In this document: positions 42,210-52,800 of the stretch, piece after piece
Position numbering within the stretch: the stretch's first letter is position 1
Layout: each line of letters starts with the position of its first letter
DNA from: Lytechinus variegatus
Lineage: Eukaryota > Echinodermata > Echinoidea > Temnopleuroida > Toxopneustidae
NCBI RefSeq assembly: GCF_018143015.1
Contig: NC_054757.1
Coordinates: 6,740,501-6,804,500, forward strand
DNA length: 64,000 nucleotides
Direction of reading: 5' to 3'
Made by a program: the position numbers and the translations under genes
Notes under the pieces: generated by a model
What the model saw: only the letters and a program-made list of their open reading frames with translations
Databases searched by the model: none
What the model was told of the DNA's origin: nothing

Positions 42210-42632
42210 AAGGCCACCACACACCTTACGACCCGTCTGGTCTACGACTGGCTTGCGACTGAGTGGGGGGAGATGTGACGTCACAGCACTTGTCAGCTCG
42301 AGAGTCACAGACCGGTCAGAGACAAGTCGCAAGGAAAATAGTAAGGATTTGACATGTCAAATCCTTATGTCTGGATCGCAAGCTCAATCCAACTTCCAGC
42401 CAATCAGACAGCAGAGTTGCACAACGCGTATATGGTATACAACGCACATACGCAGTAGTAAGTGCCATTTCTCAGTTGCTATGGCAAAAATCATAAAGCG
42501 CATGCGTGCGTCGCAGACAGCGTGGTAGTCGGATCACAAGGTGTGCGGTGTCGAGGCTTATGACTACCTTGCGATTCATCTCTACTCACTCAGTCGCAAG
42601 CCAGTCGGGTTGTAAGGTGTGCGGTGGCCTTA
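42210..42632. repeat. MITE with AAGGCCACCRCACACCTTAC ends
   Basis: Left AAGGCCACCACACACCTTAC and inverted right AAGGCCACCGCACACCTTAC form terminal repeats that continue through CGACCCG-type and GACTGGCTTGCGACTGAGT blocks. It is CpG-rich for this window and contains a TGACGTCA palindrome at about 42278. No coding capacity. Confidence 0.8.
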
Positions 42633-42713
42633 ATACAATGCTTTATCAAAGACAGAGCTTACAGCTTAGATACATCAATAATCATATCAAGGTAATGGAA
42701 ATACTGTATTTCT

Positions 42714-42890
42714 GGGTGCGTTTCACAAAGAAATAATTGTGACATAAAATTGCACTTAAATTTCCGCTTATAATATCTAACGTGCAATAGCGTGTGTCCT
42801 ATAAGCATGATTTGACCAATGTGGTGATGTGTATTCTACTGCAAGCAACTAGAACTTTAAGTGCGACTTAATTCTCTGAAACACCCCCCC
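42714..42890. repeat. Diverged MITE with GCGTTTCACAAAG end
   Basis: The left end GGTGCGTTTCACAAAGAAAT matches an inverted right end GGGTGTTTCAGAGAATTAAG. Inner GACTTAA/TTAAGTGC motifs link it to the MITE at 39857-40063. Confidence 0.6.
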
Positions 42891-43157
42891 CTCCGATAAG
42901 ACATTCTACTAAATAATACAAGATTTGTGGTATATTGGATAGGATACAGATATCTGTACAAGGGGCATTTTTCATAAAGTCATTTGTAAAGTTTGAGAAA
43001 ACTATTTGCACAACATGAATGTGTAAAGTAAAATACGATATAAAAGCAACTTGTCATGAAATCAAATCATGAAGTGTTGAAAAAAAGTGCAGTACAGTAG
43101 TTTGTACTGTATTACAATGCAATATTTTGACTGTTAAATGAAACATTTTCACTAAGT

Positions 43158-43363
43158 TAGGGCAATTCCATAAAATAATCAAACTTTTTGTACCTCCGGC
43201 CCCCATTTTTCTCAAGTCTTACTTCACTTTATAAACTGACCAAGTCATGGACCCTTGAGAACATTTCTGACTGTCAAACGAACAAGAAATCAGAGACAGA
43301 AAATTTCATGAAGTCCCCACATATAGGGGGTTGGACGTACATATTTTATTAAATTGCCCTACT
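43158..43363. repeat. Small MITE with TAGGGCAATT ends
   Basis: Left TAGGGCAATTCCATAAAATA and inverted right TAGGGCAATTTAATAAAATA form terminal repeats with TA at each border. About 205 bp, non-coding. Confidence 0.75.
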
Positions 43364-43824
43364 TTCATTACATGGTTGAGAAGAATGATCAGTATAGAAA
43401 GTAGGACCACAGATTTAGTTTCTTTTGATAACTAGTTCACCTTAAAACCCGCATTTCAGGAACATCTTCATAAAGACCACTATCTTGCCTCCCGTGGTTG
43501 GTCTATACAGACAGGTTTGACTGTAATTACTGATTGCTATTGCAATCATCAATAAGCCAGTTCGGAGTTCCATTCTGTGCAGTGTGCATGTACTGAAGTG
43601 ACATGGCAGTTTAATATTTAATGAGATTAGCACCAACTTTGATGTCTTGATTATTCATACATTTTTTTTATATTGGGTTTTCATTAGATCCACAAAAAAA
43701 CAATTTGTCCTTTAGCAAGTGGTATTTTACAGTTGGTCAAACACATTGATATACCAACATGCTAACGCATTCATAGTAGAAATGCAACAAATTCATGTAC
43801 CTTCATAGAGTGTTCATTATAGTC

Positions 43825-44048
43825 ATGGCCCTGTTGTACAAAGAGTTACGATTGATCTGATCAATCGTAACATGTCCTTTTTATGCAAAGAGAAGCGCAG
43901 TTAATTTTCAAGAAAACAATGAATGCATGAATATACATCACAGCTAGAAATATGTTGAACAAACATGCATAATAGATGTTGACGCTGCTGGCCGTCCATA
44001 TTTGCGATTGATCGGATCAATAGCAACTCTTTATACAACAGGGCCCTG
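43825..44048. repeat. Foldback MITE, GGGCCCTGTCTTAC family, copy 2
   Basis: Starts GGCCCTGTTGTACAAAGAGT and ends with the inverted GGGCCCTGTTGTATAAAGAG. Subterminal GATTGATCTGATCAATCG palindromes occur on both sides, as at 254-527. Confidence 0.75.
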
Positions 44049-44887
44049 GTCTATGCAATTTCTTCATCCTGCTATGTAAGGCATGCTGCATAATATCTTG
44101 CTTTGAAATCTGCCTATCATAATGAAAGAAATGAAAGGTCATTTGACCAAAATTACCCATGAGGTAACAACTCCGAACTTGTAATGGCAAACTATACACT
44201 ACATGTATGTGACTGTTTGGTAGCTATAGTGAGATTTGTCCTAGGAAGTTTTGTGCTGTGCTGCTTCTGAAATATATTGGCCCAGCCACAACACCAACAG
44301 GTCAATACAGTACTTAGCGCTAATTGAAATTACCATATAGAAGAGTGGAGGAAGGGAGCAGTGATTATAAATACGTTCCAACAAGTAACTGCATCGGAAA
44401 AAGAACCTTGAATATAAACATACACAGGTCAAACCTGCTACAATTATCATGGGTTCTTATAAGCAAGGGAGTCAAGGGAGTTATTGAAAAAAAACCCTGA
44501 AAGGACTGGCTGGATGTTGAAATGAGTTACAGCTAAACAACAATCAGAAATATAACATTCTTCATTATTTCAACATTTTCCCTTAGTGAATAGTGATGAA
44601 AATAGTGGCATATTTAATATTCATGGCACAATAAGTAACAGATCACAAACAATTGGCCAACAAAGCAATACAGCAACATTTGTTTTTCAATGAAATACAA
44701 GAAAGAAGTATCTGGGGGTATGTGTATAACTGTTATGTCATTTTCAGTCACTGCAATAGGAATTTCAATTAATTTGGTATTCATTCCAATACCTGCATTT
44801 CAGACAATCGAGAATAAATGTTTGCAATTTTGGATACCACTGGTTAAATTAAGCTTCTTATATAATGTAATATTGAAGTGCTGATAT

Positions 44888-45111
44888 CAAGGCTCCACAC
44901 TTTTTATCTTGGTGGCCCGATCGGTCCACCAAAATCCTCAATTTCATATTCTTGGTGGCCCGAAAAGCAAATTTGGAGGCCTAAAACAGTACAAAACATT
45001 ACAATTTATCAAAACTTTGATTGCCCAACTTGGCCACCAATTGCAGGCTTTTACACAATTTGTCAACTCTCATTTTTGGTTGTCCTGGGCCACTGCTAAT
45101 GTCAAGCCCTG
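44888..45111. mobile_element. Non-autonomous hAT-like element, copy 1
   Basis: Starts CAAGGCTCCACAC and ends GTCAAGCCCTG. The flanking octamers GCTGATAT and CCTGATAT agree at 7 of 8 positions, as expected for a hAT target duplication. Inside are two TTGGTGGCCCG motifs and TGGTTGTCCTGGGCCACTGC. Confidence 0.75.
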
Positions 45112-45492
45112 CCTGATATTATTAACTTGAACCCTGGTTGAACATCAGATGGACTGTTGATATCTACATATAGCCCCAATTGCCACATGTGCATATTCAT
45201 AACTTTCTAAAGTTATGCTCGACTTGGTATGAGCAAATGATGTCACAGAAAAAGACCATTGAAATTTGGTAAATATCCAAATATACATGTAATCCTTCAT
45301 GGATAATGGTCATTTCTTGGTGCACAATGGAATAGCAAAAGTACAAAACCATGGCATCGATTGAAATTAAATATTTCATAAAATGGAGAATTCAACATGT
45401 GAAGATACCAGGAAGGTTAGAACCTGTTCAACCAACCACCTATTCAAACAGACCCCTGTCATATGAAGCTACACATTTGTATTATCTGTATG

Positions 45493-46531
45493 CAAGGCTC
45501 CACACTAACTTCTTTTCTTGGTGGCCTTAAGAGTCCACTGAAACAATTGATTTAACATTCTTGGTGGCCTGCAAGGCAAATTTGGAGGCCCTAAAGCAAT
45601 AGAAAACATCACAATTTATAAAACTTTGGGAGCCAAACTGGACCACAAAGTGTGGGCTTTTGCAGAAGTTTGGTAGCCCTATTCCAGAGCTGCCAAGTCG
45701 TATTTTGCATTTTCAGTATTTTGACAAAAAAATCTGTATTTTTACCATGAGATAAATATGCATGCATAATGGCAAAGTTCGATCACTTCTTACATTATTT
45801 TGCGCCCCACACCGTCGCACACGAGACCGAAAGCTTCAGTCTAGATTTTTGTTGTTCCGCTGAACTCCGTTGGCTCACTCTCCAATACATAGACTGAAGA
45901 ATTTGGAGGCCCGTACGTACAGACAACGTATTAGCAGTAACGTTAGATCCAACATTCGACGGAAACCTGTTTTTTTTTCGATCGTTTTTTGGCACATAAA
46001 ATCATAAAATGTCACATTATGAAAAAGAAATTGCATCCATATTTACGGAAAAATGTATGAAATTCAGAAATATCGTACCTTAGACCGCAGTTACGGCTAA
46101 TTCGTTTCAAATTATGATCGAAACATCGTCATCTTCGATCCTTCTGTCGGTCAACGTAAGTTGCCATCTTGGATGACGTCATCATCCTTACAGACGTATT
46201 TACCAGTCGCAAAATATCGCGATTTGAGCCGCTGCTTTGCGCTTGTAAACTACGTGTGCGCTCGGAACTTGTCACCCGCATTGATTCGCCAGGATATTGA
46301 AAATTCTAATCGGAAAGCCTTGATGTAAGCATAACTCATTGAACGTAGAGGGCAGCAACACACGGAATACCTTTTCTTCTCTAATTTGATTTTTCCCGTA
46401 TTTTATCATGAAAAAGCGTACTGCCGTATTTTAAATTGATTTCCGTATGAAATACGGAAAAATCGTACTACTTGGCAGCTCTGCTATTCCCATTTTTGGT
46501 TGCCCTGGGCCACTGCTAATGTCAAGCCCTG
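45493..46531. mobile_element. hAT-like element, copy 2, split by a second hAT-like insertion
   Basis: Same ends as 44888-45111 (CAAGGCTCCACAC and GTCAAGCCCTG), with flanks TCTGTATG and CCTGCATG (6 of 8 match). An unrelated 799-bp element (45685-46483) is inserted before the CATTTTTGGTTGCCCTGGGC segment. Confidence 0.75.
45685..46483. mobile_element. Nested element with CAGAGCTGCCAAGT ends
   Basis: The terminal repeats are CAGAGCTGCCAAGTCGTA and, inverted, CAGAGCTGCCAAGTAGTA. CTATTC is repeated on both flanks. CAGAG-type ends suggest hAT, although a full 8-bp duplication is not visible. The interior is non-coding and includes a TGACGTCA palindrome near 46174 and CCAAGATGGCAACTT-like sequence on the minus strand. 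Subterminal CCGTATTT/AAATACGG motifs repeat near the right end. Confidence 0.7.
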
Positions 46532-46805
46532 CCTGCATGTACCAGCAATGAGGATGCCCATGAAAACCATTTACCTTTTGAAACATTTTTTGGGGTAGGG
46601 GTGAAATAGGTGTTATTTTTTTACTATATGAAGCAATATCTCATATACAGTGTATTTAAATGATCTAAGAAAAGCTTTGTTTCAACAGTTAAGTGGTGCA
46701 GCTGAAAAAAATTGCAGAAGTCACCCCACCCTCCAAACAATGTGGAATTACATGATATTACAGCAGTTCTCAGCAATATATAGGAGGGTTTGCTTTGAAT
46801 TTCTG

Positions 46806-49800
46806 CTACCTATGCCCACCAAACATTTTCTTTTCCTCTTCAATTTCCTTTTGGCGTTGCATAATGGCCGCATTCTTGGCCTTTATCATCCTAATCCTCT
46901 CTTCTAACTCATCGTCCTTGGAACCCTTACTGTCTTCCTTTGCATCCTTGGTGACGGCTTTCCTCTTGGAAGACCATACATCCCGTGATCTGCGCTCCTT
47001 CCTCACCGGTAACTCTTCACCAACATCCTTCTCAGGGTTTGCAGTGATGACGCTCCTCTCAGAAGACCAAATGTCTTTATTCTTGGACTTGCGTATATCC
47101 CTCTTGGGCGGAGCATCGTCCACACCATCCACATCTTCCACTGCAGCATCCGCGTTCTTCCTGGACCACACATCCCTGTTCTTAGACTTGCTCTTCTTCT
47201 CCACCCTATCCTCACTGTCCCTGGACTTGACTTTCCGCTTGACGGGTTCTATTTCTGGCGAGGATCCACCGTCAAGAGTTGTAGAAGTTTCCTCCGAGTT
47301 AAGCGGAGTTCCTGGTTTATCGCTAAGCCGGCTCAGTAACGACTTGCTCAGCTGCTTACGTTTCGCCGGAGGTTCTGCCACGGTATACATTTCACTTTCA
47401 TGGTCTAGAGTAATGTCATCGTACTTCACCTCACCTGGTGGTTCTACTCGTTTGAGTTTAAGGCGCTTTTTGGTTGGATTGGAATACTTGTCATTTATTT
47501 CTACTTTCCTCCTTTTCACACCATCACCTTGGGGACCCAGTTCTTCGGGGAAGAGGTCGTCTTCTGGGTCCATAGGGGCAATGTCAGTAGTAGAATCGGC
47601 AGCTTCCGTCTTCACAGGACCAAGGCGTGACTTCACAGAGTTCCTGACTTTGTCCGCAGGGGGTGCACTACCTAGCCTGTCAAGAACTGATCTCTTCTTC
47701 TGGGCAGCAGTATCTACACGAGTAAAATGGGCAATAAAATAGGAATTAGAGTTACCGGTGTATGTCATGCAGCATTTGGCCTTTAACCCTAAATATCCCG
47801 GGGTACTTTGATTCTTGGCATTCCCATTATGGCCCCCCCTTGAGATCTCGGCCGCGGATTGCGCGATCACAACGAAAATTTGCATGATGGTAGAGAATGA
47901 TGTACTCTACACAGTTGCATGTGGGCTATTCCACGGTTACTCACGTTACATTTGGAGACACCTTGACTCATACTTGGAGCTGTAACTCCATTATTATTGA
48001 TAGGAACTAAACATCTCCGTATCACAACAAAGTACACAGTCTGACTATCCTTTGTATAAAAACAAAACTTGGGAAATTCTATTATGCTCCTGGCAAATCT
48101 TTGGAATGTGTCGGTTACTCACGTTACAGATTTGTCCCAACCTGTGGAATTGCCCATAGGTAAATTTTACTGAATTCATATATTTTATTTTGTATGAATT
48201 AATTATACTAATTTATTCATGAAATCATACTTTTTGCTCTGATTCACTAAATAAAGCTCCTAGAATGCTATTTTTTGGTGAAAATGTTCTTTATAGCATT
48301 CCTAACAATTGTGAATGAAAAAAATTCTGGTACCAAGACCGATTTCTTATGTTTTTTATTGTTTTTCAATGGAAATCGTTCCAGACATTATTCTGATCAT
48401 AAACAAGGCAAAATTAATTAAGTTTAATCAGAACAAGTAGAAATGATGATACATTTATGAATTTTGGCTAAATACACAATTTGTATTGGATTTGTACACG
48501 AAATCACGTTTATGAGCAATTTTGGGTCTGACATGCACTTACATAATGTTGCGTAATGTTGTAACCGCATACCCCGGCGTCACAAATTTGGTCTCAAAAT
48601 TTGCGCGAGACTTGAAAGTAAAAAGTCAGTGAGCGGCGAGGTCAAAAAATTTTGCGCAGCGGATACATCGTGAAAATTGGAAGAATTAGGGTTACGATCA
48701 ATGTGTGTGCAAATTCTCATGAACACAGGACAAGAAAGCAAGAACCCACAAAATAAGTCTTTGGTTCATTGCCATTATATGCTGCTACCATGACAACACA
48801 GAGCCAGAGACATTAAATAATGTCTGTCGCAAATACTGAGGTTTGCTCCACAAGATTTTCCTGGTGTACTGCCATAATATGCCACTACCATGACAAATCA
48901 GATCCAAACAACACATTCAGTATCGTGTAAATCTTCACTCCAAGACCAATGTGAGTGTCAAGTCTTATGAGTAATGGGCACCTGAGGAACTACTTTTACC
49001 CTTTTTAGACAGGCTAAAATTTCCTTAACCCCGTACTATTGGTGGGGCTAAATGGCAATTTAGCCCCACCTATAGTACGGGGTTAAGCTTAGCCCACTTT
49101 CGTTTTACACAGCGTTTTTGCAAAGTGGGCTAACCCCACCTATAGTACGGGATTATTTGGCCCTGCAAAAAAGCAGGGTTATCCCACCAATTGCGGTGCT
49201 AAGAGCAATAGTACGGGGTTAAGATCGCATGTGTAAAACGAAAGTGGGCTAAGCGCTCCCATTCATGCCCCGAAACAGAGCCGGCCCTGTTGTCCAATCA
49301 GAGGTAAGTATAATGAATATTCATGAACAGCGATCACTGCGATGAAAAAAAAAGCGCGCGCCAGAAGTCAGCGATTTTGGATATGACCCGAATGACCCCT
49401 CAGTGCGCTCGTGAATATTCATGAGCTACCAATAGTCCGGGGTTAGCGAGTTTCGTGTGTAAAAAGCAAGCATTCCTTATCCGGGGTTAGCAAAAACAAT
49501 TTGGCATGTGTGAAAAGGAAAATAAATAGTACGGGGTTAAGGATAGTACGGGGTTAGCGATAGTCTGGGGTTAAGAAAATCCTGTGTAAAAAGGGTATTT
49601 TATGCATAAAACTTGCAAGGGACTGACTGCCCACCCACCTGCCCACAAATATGCTGATTTCTATACCCCTTCAAACTTTGTATACTGGGGGTATATAAAG
49701 ATGTAATTGTAAGGAGCAAACAAGGGACCTCAAGAGAAGAGAAGTACAAATTTGGGAATCATTTGAATATGGAAAATGCTTGAGTGGAACAATCCTACTG

Positions 49801-52800
49801 CCTGGCCAATCTACATGAGGCAAGGAACAGTAATCCTCTTTTTCGACCAAGAAACACCTGTATTTTCTACATATTCACCATTTTTTAAAGTTTGAAATCA
49901 TTGTCAGATAAAAGAAAAGATTAAATCATACGGACATATAAAAAAGATGCCATCTGTAACAAAATTTAGGTCACGGATAATTTGTTTGTTTCATTTTTGG
50001 TATATAAAACCACCATCCAAGCATGATGGAAACAGACAAAGTATGTCAACCAAGAATTGCTGCTTGTTAAAAAAGAAATGAAGATGATATTTTGTTTTAC
50101 AACTGGACAAAGAATTAACAGTTAGATGATGTAAGGTAAGGTGAAAAATGAATTTTATATTCAATTACTAAGAAAAGAGGGTTGTTTTCATCCTACCTTC
50201 AGAAATTGTAACTTGAAAAGAGTCCAATTTGGCAGCTTCTCCGTCTGGTATCTCGTGTTTAATCACATCCCGTTTTCTTCTGCCTATCCTTTCTTTGACA
50301 TCTCGCTTATGCTTTGATTTCCTTTCCCTTTCTCTTGTTCCCCCATCCCTCTTGGGATCTCTCCTCTCTTTTAGTTCATCCTTTTCAATGTCTTTTGATC
50401 TTTTACTGTCCCTTGAACTGCTCTTTGAATCTTCTTCAGCCTTGTCGGTTTTCACGATACTTCGCAGAGCCTGGTTCACAGTTTCACTTTCTGATTCAGA
50501 ACTCTCTGAAACAAAGTCTTTGGCTGAAGCAATCTTTCTGCTTAAAGTCCTTCTATTGTCCTGCGAAATGTGTCTGTCCGCTTTATCCCCTAAATTTGTA
50601 TCTCGAGGGTTTCTGCGTGCTTCGCGATCTGTGTGAGGGATTCTTTCGTTTAAATTTCTATCATTGTCTCTTGCACCAACTCTGCTCCTTTTCTCATCAA
50701 TATTTGCATCTCTTGGAGTTCTGAGAGGAGGTGCTCTTTCATTTATGTCATTATCTCTGGGAATCTTTTTAATATCACGTTCTCTTTCATTCATGTCATT
50801 GGTCCTAGGCTTCCGTAGCTTATCAAAATCTTTTTCATCAGGCCTTTCCTTTGTGTCTCGAGGATGCCGCCTCTCCTCACGAGTGCCTAATCGTGAGCGG
50901 TCTCGAGACTCTCTACTTGAACTGTGCTCCTGCTGATCTCTGGGATAGCGATCTCTCCGATCACGCTCTCTCCTATCGTCCCTAAAACCTTGAGGTCTAC
51001 GGGACCTCTGTAAGTCATCTAGTCCCCTGCGATCTCTACTGCGGTCAATGTCATTGGCTCTCCTACGTGGAAGCAGTGGTGGGGGACCTTCTTTGGGGAA
51101 GGTCATTGAAGTGATAAGGCGAGATTGTGTTGGTGCTTGTGAGGACGTTTTGGTATCGCTTTTTGTTGAAGTTCTTTTAAAACGTGTGTCCTCTTCGTCG
51201 GATCCAGATTCTGACTCCGACTCGCTCTCTTTCTTATCTTCCTCATCGCTACTAGATTCGGATTCTGATTCGGCTTCAGATTCCACACTAGACAAAGAAA
51301 TATCGCTTTCAATTCCCTCTGTGGGAAGCTTTTCTGCTTTGGCATCATCTTGTGATTTCTTTTCAGGTACATGAACGTCATTATCATTTACACTACTCTT
51401 GTTCACTGGAATGTTTGCACCATTTTCTGACGATTTGAGAACAACTTTCTTATCTTTCAAATTCACACTACTCCCTGAAGCAAACTTTTGTCTCCTTGCC
51501 TCAAGAGCATTCCTGTCAATGTCTTTACGTAATCTGTCTTCTCTTCTGGAGCGCTCAGACGTGTGTCTCTGTGATTTTCCGGGAGACGGCCTTCTATCTC
51601 CCCTCCTTGATTCATAATGTCTGCGTCTCTCCTCTATCCTCTTTTCCCTTTCACTATCTCTGCTTCTGTAATCATCCCTCTTGTCTCTTGTGTCTCTCTG
51701 ATGATGATTTCTCTCCCTTTCCCTACTTCTTTCTTTGTTCCGAAGTTGAGACCGTAAATCTAAATGCCTCGTCTCTCTTCTGTCTCGATGACTTCTATCA
51801 TTGTCTCTACTATCCCTGACATTGTCTTTTCTTGTATCACGCTCAGACTTCTTTTCTGGGCGATCACTTTTAATTGTTTCTTTCTGTGCTGTTACATCCT
51901 TTTCACCAATATCACTTGAATCATGGTTTTTGTTTGTCACACTTTCTACTTCAGGAGACTTACTGTCCTTATCAGCTTCTGCTTCTGAGGAAGAGCTTTC
52001 GGCTTCACTAAACGATCGCGTCCGCCAAGAATCAGAATCTGAATCGGAATCCTTATCGCTCTCTGAATCACTGACGGCACTTTTATCCGAGTCGCTGGCC
52101 GTCTGGACAAAAATGTCTTCGTCCACGTCTGACTCGGAATCAGAACTTTCGAAGCGGCTGAACTTGGTGCTACGCTCTTCCTTGACGCCACTGTCGTTGG
52201 CACTTGTCTTAGGAGCTTGGTGACTGTTGGAGCCAGGAGCAGGCTGGGGGGGAACAGTGGTATCCTGGAGAGGAATGGTAATAAGGTTGCTCCGACCTCC
52301 TGTCCCTGCCTGGTGGAAAGGGGCAGGTTGTGGCTGTAGTAGGTTTCCCTGGGCCGGAGGATTCTGTGGGTGAGCAGGAGATCCTGGGACTGGTGTTGAA
52401 ACCTACAAAAAAGAATTAAGGGGGGAACATCAGTTCAGATCAGGAACAACCAAGCTTTCCATTTGCTGAACAACTTCTGTCACGCAGAATCTTGCAAGAA
52501 TGATTAATTCTAAAGATCGTGACATGTTTGAATTCACTTCAATTTTTTTTAAGGAGGCAGAGCTCTAAAAACTGAAGCACAGGGGGAAGCCAGGGAATAT
52601 GCGTGTAAGAACTTTCATCCATGTAACTGCACCTGAAGTCACATGCAGCATCAAGCTCCTGTCTTTATATAATCAAACACAACCATCATGAATAAGTAGC
52701 TCTGGGGAATACTTCTTAGATTTGAGAGGACAATAGTTGGGCTAAGAATAGTGAGAAATGAGAACTAAGGGGATGAAAGAAAGATTGAGGGCAGTTTCAT

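Noticed and set aside
46795-47742. 315-residue plus-strand frame opposite the last exon of the Arg/Ser-rich gene
   Set aside because: It is a shadow frame; the minus strand has matching splice phase and continuous composition with the upstream exons.
50229-52223. Several 70-140-residue plus-strand frames opposite the large Arg/Ser-rich exon
   Set aside because: They are antisense shadows of an exon with strongly biased codons (AGA, TCT, GAC); the minus frame splices cleanly and the plus frames do not.
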